From Oleisolibacter albus (lineage in GTDB: Bacteria; Pseudomonadota; Alphaproteobacteria; Azospirillales; Azospirillaceae), in the NCBI RefSeq assembly GCF_003336875.1, contig NZ_QGNJ01000015.1:1-64000 (forward strand): 64,000 bases of DNA, in the 5' to 3' direction. Numbering within the stretch: the stretch's first letter is position 1; each line of letters opens with the position of its first letter. Shown here in pieces: positions 38,448 to 47,230 of this stretch. The translations under genes and the position numbers were made by a program. The notes under the pieces are model-generated. The model had not been told where the DNA came from. It saw only the letters and a program-made list of their open reading frames with translations, and made no database searches.

Positions 38448-39941
38448 TCATAGTCTGCGCTCGTGAATGGAACGGGCCGAGCCCGGCATCAGTTCCATCA
38501 AAAAGGGTGCCCTGCCCCAATGCAGACGCAGGCTGACGCCTGTGGAAACACCGGTAAGTGCTTGATCCAGCGCATTTTCGAATGCGGTCTGGGTCGGCGC
38601 GTCCGGAATGGCGGCCACAGCCAGATCAAGGACCAGCCGGTTCGGCATGCTCAAACCGCGGAGCTGAACCGGCCCCAGGCTGCGCAGATCCAGCCCCACC
38701 ATGAAGGCCGTTCCCGTCTCCCCTGCGGTCTCATCGTGCGCGGTTTCCTGGCCTTCCCCATCAGGGTCGACCGGCACCACCAGCCCTCCCATGCTGGACA
38801 GCAGCAGCACCGACGGCGCATCCCCATCGAAGAAGGGGACCATGACGCTGGTCCAGACCGACCCGTCCGCCGTCATGCGCTGGGCCGGAACCATGGCCTC
38901 CTCGACCTCGGCCAGGGCCGCCGCCTCGCTGCGTGTCAGGTGACGCAACTGCTCCTCGCCCAGCCAGGCACGCGCGCCGCCATTGCGGGCGCCGAACAGA
39001 TACAGCAGCAGTGCCGCACCCCCCAGGCGATCGGCCCGCGGCAGGAACGCAGCCATGCGGGCCAGCATGCCGGGATGGGCCAGCACCTGGGCCAGTTGCA
39101 GATCAGGGCGCAGGAGTTGGAGGTCCTGGGCCGGGGGTGTGGCATCGTCGGGCGTCGGCAGCGCCGCCATCTCCACCCCGCCGCCGCTGCCGCCGGCACG
39201 GCTGCGGATGGCGGCTTGCTGCTGCAGATCCTGCGCCCCGGTGCCGGCCCCCTTCTGGATGTCGGTGATGCCGGCGGCCGTCTGCAGGGCCGCCAGGGGG
39301 CGGGGTGTGTCCGCCTGCACGGGCGCACCGACCAGCGGCGCGACCCCGACGCGTGGCTGCATGGCCCCCGTCGTCGCCACCAGCTGCGGGCTGGCGGTCG
39401 AGGCCTGTACCGCCGTGGCTGTGGATGGCTGGGCCGAGGACAGGCTCATCTGGCCGGTCGCCACCGGTGGCCGAAGCGGCACCTGCACGGCCGGCTCCGT
39501 GCCGGCCGCGGCCAGAAAGCCGCGCAGCGCCGCCTCGGCGCCGCCCAGCGCACGGGCGGGGGACGGCGCAACGGTGGTCCGCTCCACCACACTCACGGCT
39601 GTCTGGACATTGCCGACACGGTTCCCCGGCCCGAGCGTGACCGTAACCGTGTTGCCGGCCTCCAGCTCCGATGGCCAGGCACCGGGAACCGGCTTCAGCA
39701 GGACCGTACCGAAGGTGGTGGTCAGAGGAACCTCGCCACCCGGCAGCACGCTCCCCAGCATCCCGGACACGATGGCGGTGCCGGACTGCGGCAGCTCGGC
39801 CGGACGGGACAGGATGGTCGCCTGGGTCGGCGACAGCATCGGTTTGGGCTGCGGGGAACCGGCAGCCCCCGCCGGCGCCGCCGCCCCTGCCTGCACCACG
39901 CCGCCTACGGCGCCCGGACCACCGCGCGTATCGGCGACCAT
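38448..39941 (-). CDS. FliK-like flagellar hook-length control protein
   Basis: 497 residues. A long Ala/Pro/Thr/Gln-rich low-complexity N-terminal region (about 1-300) leads to a compact C-terminal domain with FMVGLDLRSLGPVQLRGLSMPNR, the beta-rich Flg_hook pattern of FliK. FliK proteins show exactly this disordered molecular-ruler plus substrate-switch architecture. Placement directly after fliG supports it, though sequence conservation is low in this family and the C-terminal domain is divergent. It starts 24 bp after the fliG stop. Confidence 0.65.
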   Translation of the reverse strand: MVADTRGGPGAVGGVVQAGAAAPAGAAGSPQPKPMLSPTQATILSRPAELPQSGTAIVSGMLGSVLPGGEVPLTTTFGTVLLKPVPGAWPSELEAGNTVTVTLGPGNRVGNVQTAVSVVERTTVAPSPARALGGAEAALRGFLAAAGTEPAVQVPLRPPVATGQMSLSSAQPSTATAVQASTASPQLVATTGAMQPRVGVAPLVGAPVQADTPRPLAALQTAAGITDIQKGAGTGAQDLQQQAAIRSRAGGSGGGVEMAALPTPDDATPPAQDLQLLRPDLQLAQVLAHPGMLARMAAFLPRADRLGGAALLLYLFGARNGGARAWLGEEQLRHLTRSEAAALAEVEEAMVPAQRMTADGSVWTSVMVPFFDGDAPSVLLLSSMGGLVVPVDPDGEGQETAHDETAGETGTAFMVGLDLRSLGPVQLRGLSMPNRLVLDLAVAAIPDAPTQTAFENALDQALTGVSTGVSLRLHWGRAPFLMELMPGSARSIHERRL

Positions 39942-39965
39942 CGTCTTCTGCCTCCAGAGTGGCGG

Positions 39966-40988
39966 TTAGTAGACCAGCATGGCGGCGGCATCGCCGTTGC
40001 GGGTGATGGTAATGGTCCCGTCGTCGGCCAGCTGCTTGGCCACGCGCAGGATGCCCAGACGCGCCTCCTCCACGTCGCGGGCACGGACGGCACCCAGCAT
40101 CTCCATCTCCTCGCGCACCAGATTGCGGGCGCGTTCGGACATGTTGGCCAGGAACCGGTCCTGCAGGGTCTCCTCCAGACCCTTGAGGGCATAGGCCAGC
40201 TGGTCGCTGTCGCAGTTGCGGATGATGATCTGGATGGCCTGGGGATCGAGGCTGGCCAGATCCTCGAAGGTGAACATCAGCTGCTTGATGCGCTGCGCAC
40301 TCTCGGGCAGGCGCCGCTCCAGCGGCTCCATGATCTGGTCGAACAGACCCTTGTCGGTGCGGTTGAGGATCTCGGCCATGATGGCGTGGCTGTCGTGGCC
40401 CAGCGTGCGCACATAATTGGCCATGAATTCGCTGCGCAGGGTCTTCTCCACATCCTCCAGCACATCGCGCGGCACCGCCTCCATCTTGATGATGCGGGAC
40501 ACGACCATCTGGATCAGGTTCGGCGGCAGCAGGCCCAGCACCTTGGCCGCGTGCTCCGGGCGGACCTTGGTCAGGACCACGGCGATGGTCTGCGGGTGCT
40601 CGTTGCGGAGATAGGTGGCCAGAACCTGCTCGTTCACATTGCTCATCTTCTCCCACATGGTGCGGCCGGCGGGCCCCCGCACGTCCGCCATGATCTCCTG
40701 CACCCGATCGCCGGTGAGGAACTTGGAGAGGAAGCGCTCGGTGGTATCGAAGGTGCCGGCCAGTTCGCCGGTGCCGGCGAAACGCTCGGTGAAATCGCGG
40801 ATCAGCCGCTCCACCACCTTGCCGGAGACGGTGCCCAGGCTGGCCATGGCGTAGCTGACCTCGCGGATCTCGTCATCCTCCAGCCGCTCCATCAGGCGGG
40901 CGCCCCGCTCCTCGCCCAGCGACAGCAGGATGACGGCCGCCTTCTCCAGACCGTTGAGGCTCTTATGGTCGGTACGGACTTTCAGCAT
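39966..40988 (-). CDS. fliG: Flagellar motor switch protein FliG
   Basis: C-ring component that binds FliF and interacts with the stator to generate torque. 340 residues, normal length. FliG landmarks: LNGLEKAAVILLSLGEE at the N-terminus, the EHPQTIAVVL motif in the middle domain, and the charged torque helix in the C-terminal domain (SERARNLVREEMEMLG, with conserved Arg and Glu residues). GGAGAGA precedes the ATG. Its position after fliP and a FlhB-like gene rather than next to fliF is less usual. Confidence 0.96.
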   Translation of the reverse strand: MLKVRTDHKSLNGLEKAAVILLSLGEERGARLMERLEDDEIREVSYAMASLGTVSGKVVERLIRDFTERFAGTGELAGTFDTTERFLSKFLTGDRVQEIMADVRGPAGRTMWEKMSNVNEQVLATYLRNEHPQTIAVVLTKVRPEHAAKVLGLLPPNLIQMVVSRIIKMEAVPRDVLEDVEKTLRSEFMANYVRTLGHDSHAIMAEILNRTDKGLFDQIMEPLERRLPESAQRIKQLMFTFEDLASLDPQAIQIIIRNCDSDQLAYALKGLEETLQDRFLANMSERARNLVREEMEMLGAVRARDVEEARLGILRVAKQLADDGTITITRNGDAAAMLVY

Positions 40989-41008
40989 GACGGATCTCTC
41001 CGAAAGGA

Positions 41009-41344
41009 TCAGGCGGGATCGGGGCTGGCAGCGGCCGGCGCGGCCTCCGAACCCAGCCAGTGGTTCAGGCGGTACAGGTGGCTCAGCACTTCGGCGACGG
41101 CCATGATGGCCTCGACCGGGATCTCGCTGCCCGGCTCGACGGCGGCCAGCAGGGTCGCCAGGTCGGAATCCTCGCGCACCGGGATGCCATGGGCGAAGGC
41201 CAGTGCCACGATGCGTTCGGCCACCGCACCGCGGCCGGAAGCGACGATGCGCGGCAGAGCGTCATCGCCCCGCGTGTAATGCAGGGCGGCGGCGCGGGCC
41301 AGCGGCCGGGCCGGCGGGGCGGAAGGCGGAGCGGAACCGGTCAA
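41009..41344 (-). CDS. FlhB-like C-terminal domain protein (EscU/YscU family fragment)
   Basis: 111 residues resembling only the cytoplasmic end of FlhB: AAALHYTRGDDALPRIVASGRG, ERIVALAFAHGIPVREDSDL and VEPGSEIPVEAIMAVAEVLSHLYRLN. The self-cleaving NPTH motif and the membrane domain are absent. Such stand-alone FlhB-homologous (FhlX-type) proteins occur in other bacteria and can partly replace the FlhB tail. The start is TTG at 41344 overlapping the fliP stop (TTGA), with GGAGG just upstream, so it is translationally coupled to fliP. A full-length flhB is present at 48311. Confidence 0.8.
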   Translation of the reverse strand: MTGSAPPSAPPARPLARAAALHYTRGDDALPRIVASGRGAVAERIVALAFAHGIPVREDSDLATLLAAVEPGSEIPVEAIMAVAEVLSHLYRLNHWLGSEAAPAAASPDPA

Positions 41345-42138
41345 CCGCCGCCTCCATAGCTGCGCACCAGACTCTGGGCCACCAGCAGCCAGCCATCCAC
41401 CAGCACGAAGAAGATGATCTTGAAGGGCAGCGAGATCACCACCGGCGGCAGCATCATCATGCCCATGGCCATCAGCACCGCGGCCACGATCATGTCCACC
41501 ACCAGGAAGGGCAGGAACAGCAGGAAGCCGATCTCGAAGGCGCGCCGCAGTTCGGAAATCACGAAGGCGGCCACCAGCGTGCGCAGGCCCGGCTCGCCGC
41601 CGGCCGTCACGGCGGGGGCGGCGGGGGCTGCCTGCTGGCCCGGGTCCGGCGCCGGCCCGACCAGGGTGGACAGGGATTGGAACACCGCCAGATCCTTGGG
41701 CCGGACATGGGCCTTCATAAAGGCACGGAACGGCTCCACCGTGCGCTCGAAGGCCTGTTCCTCGGTGATCTGGCCATCCACCAGCGGCTGCACCCCCTCG
41801 CTCCAGGCCCGGTCGAGGGTCGGCCCCATGATATAGGCGGTCAGCAGCAGGCCGAGACCCACCAGCACCATGTTGGGCGGCGTCTGCTGCAGCCCCAGCG
41901 CCGAGCGCAGCAGCGACAGCACCACGACAACGCGGGTGAAGCTGGTCACCATGACCAGCAGGCCCGGCGCCACCGACAGCACCGTGACCAGGGCCATGAT
42001 CTGGACCAGACGGCCGGAGAAGGAGGCTCCGCCTGCTCCGGCATCCAGGGTGACGGACTGGGCCAGGGCCGGTCCGGCCAGCAGCAGGGCCGGCAGGGCG
42101 AACAGCAGAGCCTTGGCGACGAGGGATCGAGACAGCAC
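41341..42138 (-). CDS. fliP: Flagellar export gate protein FliP
   Basis: Core of the FliPQR export gate. About 265 residues from GTG 42138: a cleavable signal peptide (LLFALPALLLAGPALAQ), then the FliP membrane helices with TSFTRVVVVLSLLRSALGLQQTPPN and the C-terminal FLPFLVVDMIVAAVLMAMGMMMLPP signature. I prefer GTG 42138 (GGACGGAG upstream, signal peptide at the N-terminus); GTG 42177 gives a longer form. A Pro/Ala-rich insertion (GPAPDPGQQAAPAAPAV) lies in the periplasmic loop. Confidence 0.93.
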   Translation of the reverse strand: MLSRSLVAKALLFALPALLLAGPALAQSVTLDAGAGGASFSGRLVQIMALVTVLSVAPGLLVMVTSFTRVVVVLSLLRSALGLQQTPPNMVLVGLGLLLTAYIMGPTLDRAWSEGVQPLVDGQITEEQAFERTVEPFRAFMKAHVRPKDLAVFQSLSTLVGPAPDPGQQAAPAAPAVTAGGEPGLRTLVAAFVISELRRAFEIGFLLFLPFLVVDMIVAAVLMAMGMMMLPPVVISLPFKIIFFVLVDGWLLVAQSLVRSYGGGG

Positions 42139-42191
42139 AGTGACCGCACTCCGTCCTTCTGAACGGGCCTTCCGCACGGGGGCGCCGGACC

Positions 42192-42527
42192 TCAGATGAG
42201 GCCCAGCTCGCTCTTGACGATCTCGGTCATGGTGACACCGAGATTGCCTTCGTCGACGATGACGACCTCGCCGCGGGCAATCAGCCGGTCGTTGACATAG
42301 ACATCCACAGCCTCTCCGACCTTGCGGTTCAGCTCGACCACGGCGCCGCGCCCCAGCTTGAGAAGCTGGCTGACCGGCATGGTAGTGCGGCCCAGCACCA
42401 CCTGCACGTTGACCGGCACATTGAAGATGGCCTTCAGATCGTCCCGATCCTGGGCGGCCGCCTCCTCGGCGGGGGGAGCGGTCATGGTGTCGGCCTGGGG
42501 GAAATTCGCCTGCTGGGTCGTCGGCAT
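42192..42527 (-). CDS. fliN: Flagellar motor switch protein FliN
   Basis: 111 residues ending in a SpoA domain: FNVPVNVQVVLGRTTMPVSQ, LKLGRGAVVELNRKVGEAVD, VYVNDRLIARGEVVIVDE. With FliM and FliG it forms the cytoplasmic C-ring that sets rotation direction. AAGGA precedes ATG 42527. It lies between fliH and fliP in the leftward flagellar operon. Confidence 0.96.
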   Translation of the reverse strand: MPTTQQANFPQADTMTAPPAEEAAAQDRDDLKAIFNVPVNVQVVLGRTTMPVSQLLKLGRGAVVELNRKVGEAVDVYVNDRLIARGEVVIVDEGNLGVTMTEIVKSELGLI

Positions 42528-42573
42528 GGGGTGGTGTCCTTCTGGTCTCGGCAGGTCTCGGGATGGGATGGGG

Positions 42574-43245
42574 TCAGCGGGCGTCGCGGCTGCGCACGGT
42601 CAGCCGGCTGATGGCAATGGCGACGGCGTCGCCAAGCTGGCGTTCGAGCAGGCGCGGATTGTGCTCGGCCCCGCCGGTGCTCCAGTCGGCGGCGGCCGCT
42701 CCCGCCGGCAGGCTGGCATCGCCTTTCACGCTGACGCTGCCACGGAAGCCGGCGGTGGCCGCCATGCCGTCGATCTCGGCCCGTAGCCGCTCGGCGGCGG
42801 CGGGGGCGACCCGAATCTCCAGCACCGGCTGGCCCACGGCGGCCCGCAGGGTTTCCAGCACCAGCCCGTCCAGCTCGGCATCGGCCACGGCGTCCAGCAG
42901 CGGCGGCGCCAGCTTGGCCACCAGGGCCGTGACGACACGGACGCTGTCGCGCTCCAGTCGCTGCTGGAAGCCGGCCAAGTCGGCCAGGGTGCTGCGCAGG
43001 GCCGCCTCGACGGCGGCCAGCGCCTGGGCGTGCTGGGCATCGGCGGACTGCCGGGCCGCCTGCTGACCACGATCGAAGCCGTCGCGCTCGCCCAGCTCCA
43101 TGCCCTGCTTGAAGGCCCGGTCACGGACGGCCTCCAGATCCTCCTCGGTGAAGCCGCCGGTCATCACGGGATCGGGGCGGGACTTGGCCTGCGGTGGCAT
43201 GTCCTCGGGGAAATGGGTGTTGAACAGGAACGGGCGCATCGTCAC
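42574..43245 (-). CDS. fliH: Flagellar assembly protein FliH
   Basis: 223 residues: an acidic N-terminus, a helical middle with repeated small residues (FKQGMELGERDGFDRGQQAA), then the FliH/HrpE C-terminal domain. FliH binds and restrains the export ATPase FliI. The GTG start overlaps the fliF stop (GTGA), with AGGGG five bases upstream; ATG 43239 is two codons later. FliH sequences are weakly conserved, so the call leans on context between fliF and fliN. Confidence 0.82.
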   Translation of the reverse strand: MTMRPFLFNTHFPEDMPPQAKSRPDPVMTGGFTEEDLEAVRDRAFKQGMELGERDGFDRGQQAARQSADAQHAQALAAVEAALRSTLADLAGFQQRLERDSVRVVTALVAKLAPPLLDAVADAELDGLVLETLRAAVGQPVLEIRVAPAAAERLRAEIDGMAATAGFRGSVSVKGDASLPAGAAAADWSTGGAEHNPRLLERQLGDAVAIAISRLTVRSRDAR

Positions 43246-44942
43246 GAGGTCCCCTCATAGATCCAGCCCCGCAGCACGTTGACGCTGTCCTCGGGGTGCG
43301 TGTCCACCATGTTGGCCAGCCGGCGCAGCGCCGCGGCGCTGACCCCGCCCTCCACCGACCGCAGGTCGATGAGCTGGTCCATCTCCTCCTCCAGATTGCG
43401 GCCGGAGGCGTCCTCGTCGCCGGCTTCGGCCATGGCCGTGCCGGGCGCAGGCGCAACGGCCGTTCCCGGCGCCGGGGCATGCCCGATCTGGCCGACGACC
43501 GGTGGCGTGTCCGCGGTCAGCTGCGGCGCGGCGGCAGCCAGCTCGGCAGCGCCGGCGGTCGCCGGGACCGGCATCATCCGGTTCAGCAGCGGCCGCACCG
43601 CCATCACCGCCAGCAGCAGAGCCGCGATCCCGGCCACCACCCAGGGCAGGACGCCGCGCAGCAGGCCGTCGCCAGTGTCGGCAACCGCCGCCGCGGGCAC
43701 CTCCGGCTCCGGCAGGAACTGGAGGTTCTCCACCGTGACCTGATCGCCGCGTGTCTCGTCGAAGCCGATGGCCGTGCGCACCACATTCTCCACCTGCTTC
43801 AGCTCAGCCTCGCTGCGGGGGCGGTACTCGCTGGCGCCATTGGCGGCCGACGCATAGACTCCGTTGACCACCACGGCCACGGCCAGCCGGCGGATCTCGC
43901 CGGCATCCTGGGTGCGCTCGCGGACACGGGAGCTGATTTCGTAGTTGGTGGTTTCCTCGTTGCGCGCCGTATCGCTGCGCGACCCGGTGGCCGACGCCGA
44001 ATTCACGTTCTCCAGCGGCAGGTTCTGCTCGACCGTGGTCGGCTGCTCGCTGGTGCGGTCGGACGAGTTTTCCCGCTCCTCCACACTCTGCACCGAGCGC
44101 TCGACGCGGCCGTTGGGATCGAAGGTCTGCTCACGCAAGGTCTCACGCCCCAGATCGATCTGGGCGGCGACACGGACGCGGACATTGCCGGGACCGAACT
44201 TCGGCACCAGGATCTCTTCGATGGCGCGGGCCAGCCGCTGCTCCGTGGCCGTGCGCAGCTCCTCGGCCCGCAGCAGGGCCATGCCGTCGGTGGCGCCACC
44301 ATCGGCGGCCAGGACCACGCCGGCGGCATCCATCACGGTCACCGCACCGGGACGCAGACCCGGGACGGCGGCCGCCACCAGATGTCGGACGGCCATGGCC
44401 TGGCTGCGCTCCAGCCCGGCTCCGACGGTCCGCACCACCACCGAGGCGCTTGGCGGCGCCGCATTGGGGCGGAAGGTCTCGCCATCGGGCAACGACAGAT
44501 GGACCCGGGCCGACTTCACGCCGTTCAGCGTCTGGATCGTCCGCGCCAGCTCGCCCTCCATGGCCCGCAGCCGGTTCATATGCTGCATGAAGGAGGTCAG
44601 GCCGAGCGCGCCCTGGCTGTCGAACAGTTCATAACCGACGCCGCTGGCACTGGGCAGGCCCTGCTGGGCCAGCTGCATGCGGATACGGGCGATCTGCTTG
44701 GCCGGCACCCGGATGGCCCCGCCATCGCCGCTGACCTCGTGCGGCACGCCCATGGTCTGAAGCTGCCCCAGGATTCGGCCGGCCTCCGCATCATCGAGGC
44801 CGGCATAGAGCACGCCCATGGTCGGCCGCGACACGGTATAGGCCAGCAGACCCATGGCCAGCAGCACCGCCGCCGCGGTGACGCCGAGAAGCGCCAGCCG
44901 CCGCGGGCCAAGCGCCATCAGGTTCTGGAGGAGGTTCGCCAC
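43242..44942 (-). CDS. fliF: Flagellar MS-ring protein FliF
   Basis: 566 residues. Membrane helix 1 lies near the start (LALLGVTAAAVLLAMGLLAYTV), followed by RBM domains (VLYAGLDDAEAGRILGQLQ; QGLPSASGVGYELFD), a long periplasmic region (VRVAAQIDLGRETLREQTFDP), membrane helix 2 (LPWVVAGIAALLLAVMAVRPLL) and the C-terminal FliG-binding tail. It forms the ring on which the basal body is built. GTG start with GAGG upstream. Head gene of fliF-fliH-fliN-fliP-flhB-like-fliG-fliK-like, divergent from fliL. Confidence 0.96.
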   Translation of the reverse strand: MANLLQNLMALGPRRLALLGVTAAAVLLAMGLLAYTVSRPTMGVLYAGLDDAEAGRILGQLQTMGVPHEVSGDGGAIRVPAKQIARIRMQLAQQGLPSASGVGYELFDSQGALGLTSFMQHMNRLRAMEGELARTIQTLNGVKSARVHLSLPDGETFRPNAAPPSASVVVRTVGAGLERSQAMAVRHLVAAAVPGLRPGAVTVMDAAGVVLAADGGATDGMALLRAEELRTATEQRLARAIEEILVPKFGPGNVRVRVAAQIDLGRETLREQTFDPNGRVERSVQSVEERENSSDRTSEQPTTVEQNLPLENVNSASATGSRSDTARNEETTNYEISSRVRERTQDAGEIRRLAVAVVVNGVYASAANGASEYRPRSEAELKQVENVVRTAIGFDETRGDQVTVENLQFLPEPEVPAAAVADTGDGLLRGVLPWVVAGIAALLLAVMAVRPLLNRMMPVPATAGAAELAAAAPQLTADTPPVVGQIGHAPAPGTAVAPAPGTAMAEAGDEDASGRNLEEEMDQLIDLRSVEGGVSAAALRRLANMVDTHPEDSVNVLRGWIYEGTS

Positions 44943-45029
44943 CCTGGTGCCTCGGATCTTTAACGTTTCTGGAAACCGGCCCCGGCTATGTTCGGCCCGT
45001 GACCGAAGCGCACCTTAGCCGAGCCACTT

Positions 45030-45044
45030 TTAACGAGCGTAAAA
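45030..45044. promoter_or_regulatory. TTAA-rich CtrA-like site between fliF and fliL
   Basis: TTAA-CGAGCGT-AAAA, a degenerate TTAA-N7-TTAA, in the 179-bp divergent promoter region. A further TTTAAC half-site lies near 44960. No sigma-54 -24/-12 element was seen here. Confidence 0.35.
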
Positions 45045-45121
45045 AACGGCGAGGCAGCAGCCCAGGAAACACACCGAAAATACTTCGGATTTTCCGGAGA
45101 TGGTCTGCGGCAGGATCGGCG

Positions 45122-45607
45122 ATGACTGACAGTACATTTGATCGTCTTGAGCAACGCTTGCCTTCTCCGCCCGAGAAGAAGAACAACCGGCGGCAATTGC
45201 TCATCATGGCCGGTGTCGCCATCGGCAGCGGCCTGGCCGGCCTGCTGGTCGGCCTGCTGACCGGCGGCTTCCACGCCACGCCCGACGTGACCCCGGAGCT
45301 GGCGGCGGCCAACCGTTTCGTGGTGCTGCCGGAACTGACGGTCAACCTGCGGTCCACCGCGTCGGCCAAGCTGATGAAGATCGGCGTGACGCTGACGGTC
45401 CCGCCGGAGCATCACCAGCGGCTGGCCGGCCTGGAACCGGTGCTGCTGGACAGTGTGCAGGAGTATGTGCGCACGCTGGATGAACATGATCTGGAAGGCC
45501 GCATCGGCCTCGACACGCTGCGGGCCGAGCTGCTGCGCCGTGTCCGCCTGCTGGCCGAGCCGACCCCGGTGGACGGCGTCCTGCTGCGTACCCTGATCCT
45601 GCAATAG
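45122..45607 (+). CDS. fliL: Flagellar basal body-associated protein FliL
   Basis: 161 residues: a basic N-terminus (PPEKKNNRRQ), one membrane helix (LLIMAGVAIGSGLAGLLVGLL) and the periplasmic FliL domain (FVVLPELTVNLRSTASAKLMKIGVTL; LRAELLRRVRLL). FliL supports stator function. ATG 45122 was used; the longer open frame from 44999 is not family-like. First gene of the fliL-fliM-DUF6468-motE-like operon. Confidence 0.92.
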   Translation: MTDSTFDRLEQRLPSPPEKKNNRRQLLIMAGVAIGSGLAGLLVGLLTGGFHATPDVTPELAAANRFVVLPELTVNLRSTASAKLMKIGVTLTVPPEHHQRLAGLEPVLLDSVQEYVRTLDEHDLEGRIGLDTLRAELLRRVRLLAEPTPVDGVLLRTLILQ

Positions 45608-45630
45608 CGGCCTGCAAGAGGGGATGGTCC

Positions 45631-46698
45631 ATGAGCGATCCGAATATCGTTGACGACTCCGCGATGGATGGCCTGCTGGACGACGAGGCGGCCTGGGGCA
45701 GCATGCTGGCCGCGGAAGCGGATAAGACGTTGAGCCAGACCGAGATCGACCGGCTGTTGCAGGTGGACGACGTGGTCGGCGCACCGACGCGCAGCGTCAT
45801 CGACCAGATCGTCAATTCCAGCTTCGTGAATTACGACCGGCTGCCCATGCTGGACGTGATCTTCGACCGGCTGGTGCGGCTGCTCAGCTCCAGCTTCCGT
45901 AACCTGACCTCCGGCAATGTCGAGGTGACGGCGGCGGTGCCGGATGCCGTGCGCTTCGGTGATTTCCTGTCCGGCATCCCCCTGCCCTCGCTGATCACGG
46001 TGGTCAAGGCCGAGGAATGGGACAGCAACCTGCTGCTGACCGTGGACAGCGAGCTGATCTATTCCATCGTCGACATCCTGCTGGGCGGACGCCGCAGCGA
46101 GCCGGCGCCCATCGACGGCCGGCCCTATACGGTGATCGAGCGGGCGCTGGCCGAGCGCGTCATCAAGATGGCCTTGCGCGATCTGGGGGCCGCGTTCGCC
46201 CCGCTGACCAACGTGCATTTCGTGCCGGAACGGATCGAGACCAATCCGCAGTTCGCCGCCATCGCCCGCGCCAACAACGCGGCCGTCGCCGTGACCTTCC
46301 AGGCACAGCTGGACGGACGGACCGGCAGCGTCAGCCTGCTGATCCCCTATGCCGCGCTGGAGCCGGTGCGCAATGTGCTGCTGCAGCAGTTCATGGGCGA
46401 GAAGTTCGGCCGCGACAGCATGTGGGAATCCCACCTGAAGAGCGAGCTGCGCCGCACCAATGTCGATCTGTCCGCCGTCATGGCCCAGGCGACGGTCAAT
46501 CTGGCCGACATCCTGAACTGGAAGCCGGGCACCCAGCTGACGCTGGAAGTGCGGCCGGACGCGCCGGCCACCCTGACCTGCGGTCATGTGCCGATGTTCC
46601 AGGGCGAGATGGGCCAGCGCAACGGCCGTATCGCCATCCGCATCGATACCGATCTGGGCGGACAGGACGAGGTGATCCATGGCCTTCTTCAGCGTTGA
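45631..46698 (+). CDS. fliM: Flagellar motor switch protein FliM
   Basis: 355 residues. The N-terminal LSQTEIDRLLQ is the EIDALL-type CheY-P binding motif. A middle CheC-like domain follows (LIYSIVDILLGGR; PLTNVHFVPERIETNPQFA), then a C-terminal SpoA domain (GTQLTLEVRPDAPATLTCG). It receives the chemotaxis signal and switches rotation. GAGGGG precedes ATG 45631. The last 20 bp overlap the next gene. Confidence 0.96.
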   Translation: MSDPNIVDDSAMDGLLDDEAAWGSMLAAEADKTLSQTEIDRLLQVDDVVGAPTRSVIDQIVNSSFVNYDRLPMLDVIFDRLVRLLSSSFRNLTSGNVEVTAAVPDAVRFGDFLSGIPLPSLITVVKAEEWDSNLLLTVDSELIYSIVDILLGGRRSEPAPIDGRPYTVIERALAERVIKMALRDLGAAFAPLTNVHFVPERIETNPQFAAIARANNAAVAVTFQAQLDGRTGSVSLLIPYAALEPVRNVLLQQFMGEKFGRDSMWESHLKSELRRTNVDLSAVMAQATVNLADILNWKPGTQLTLEVRPDAPATLTCGHVPMFQGEMGQRNGRIAIRIDTDLGGQDEVIHGLLQR

Positions 46699-47230
46699 GA
46701 TGCTGTCGCCGCTGGTCAGCCTGACGCTGACCATGCTGTTCCTGGGCACGCTGTTCTATCTGGCGCGCCTGAACGAGCGGCTGTCGGTCATGCGCGGCGC
46801 CCAGTCGGAGCTGCGCACCGTGCTGCGGGCCTGTTCGGATTCGGTGGACGGGGCCGAACGCTCGATCATGGCTCTGCGTGCCGCCGCCCAGACCATCTCG
46901 GGCGATCTCGGCCGTTCGCTGGAAGAGGCGGAACAGCTGAAAGCGGAGATCGACCGCACCTGTGCCCTGGCCAATGCCGCCCTGGCCCGCCTGGCTGAAG
47001 GGCTGGAGCCGCCCGCCGCCCCCACAGCGATGGCCGTGCAGACCGGCGAGGCACCCCTTCCCGCGGCTGCGCCGGCGATGACGGCCGACAGGCCGCCCTT
47101 GACCGCGCCCGAGCGCGTACCGGTGGGACCGGGCCGGTCGGCCCAGCGTCAGAAACCCTCGAAGACACCCGCCGGTGATGCCGAGCGTGCCGCCCTGCGC
47201 CTGTTCCGGGAGACCATCCGTGCGCTTTGA
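46679..47230 (+). CDS. DUF6468 flagellar-locus protein
   Basis: 183 residues: a single N-terminal membrane anchor (LVSLTLTMLFLGTLFYLARL), a long alpha-helical, probably coiled-coil segment (LRTVLRACSDSVDGAERSIM and onward to about residue 105), then a Pro/Ala-rich linker and a basic C-terminus. This is the DUF6468 pattern conserved beside fliM in alphaproteobacteria; its role in motility is not established. It overlaps fliM by 20 bp and the next gene by 11 bp, so tight translational coupling is expected. Confidence 0.78.
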   Translation: MAFFSVEMLSPLVSLTLTMLFLGTLFYLARLNERLSVMRGAQSELRTVLRACSDSVDGAERSIMALRAAAQTISGDLGRSLEEAEQLKAEIDRTCALANAALARLAEGLEPPAAPTAMAVQTGEAPLPAAAPAMTADRPPLTAPERVPVGPGRSAQRQKPSKTPAGDAERAALRLFRETIRAL

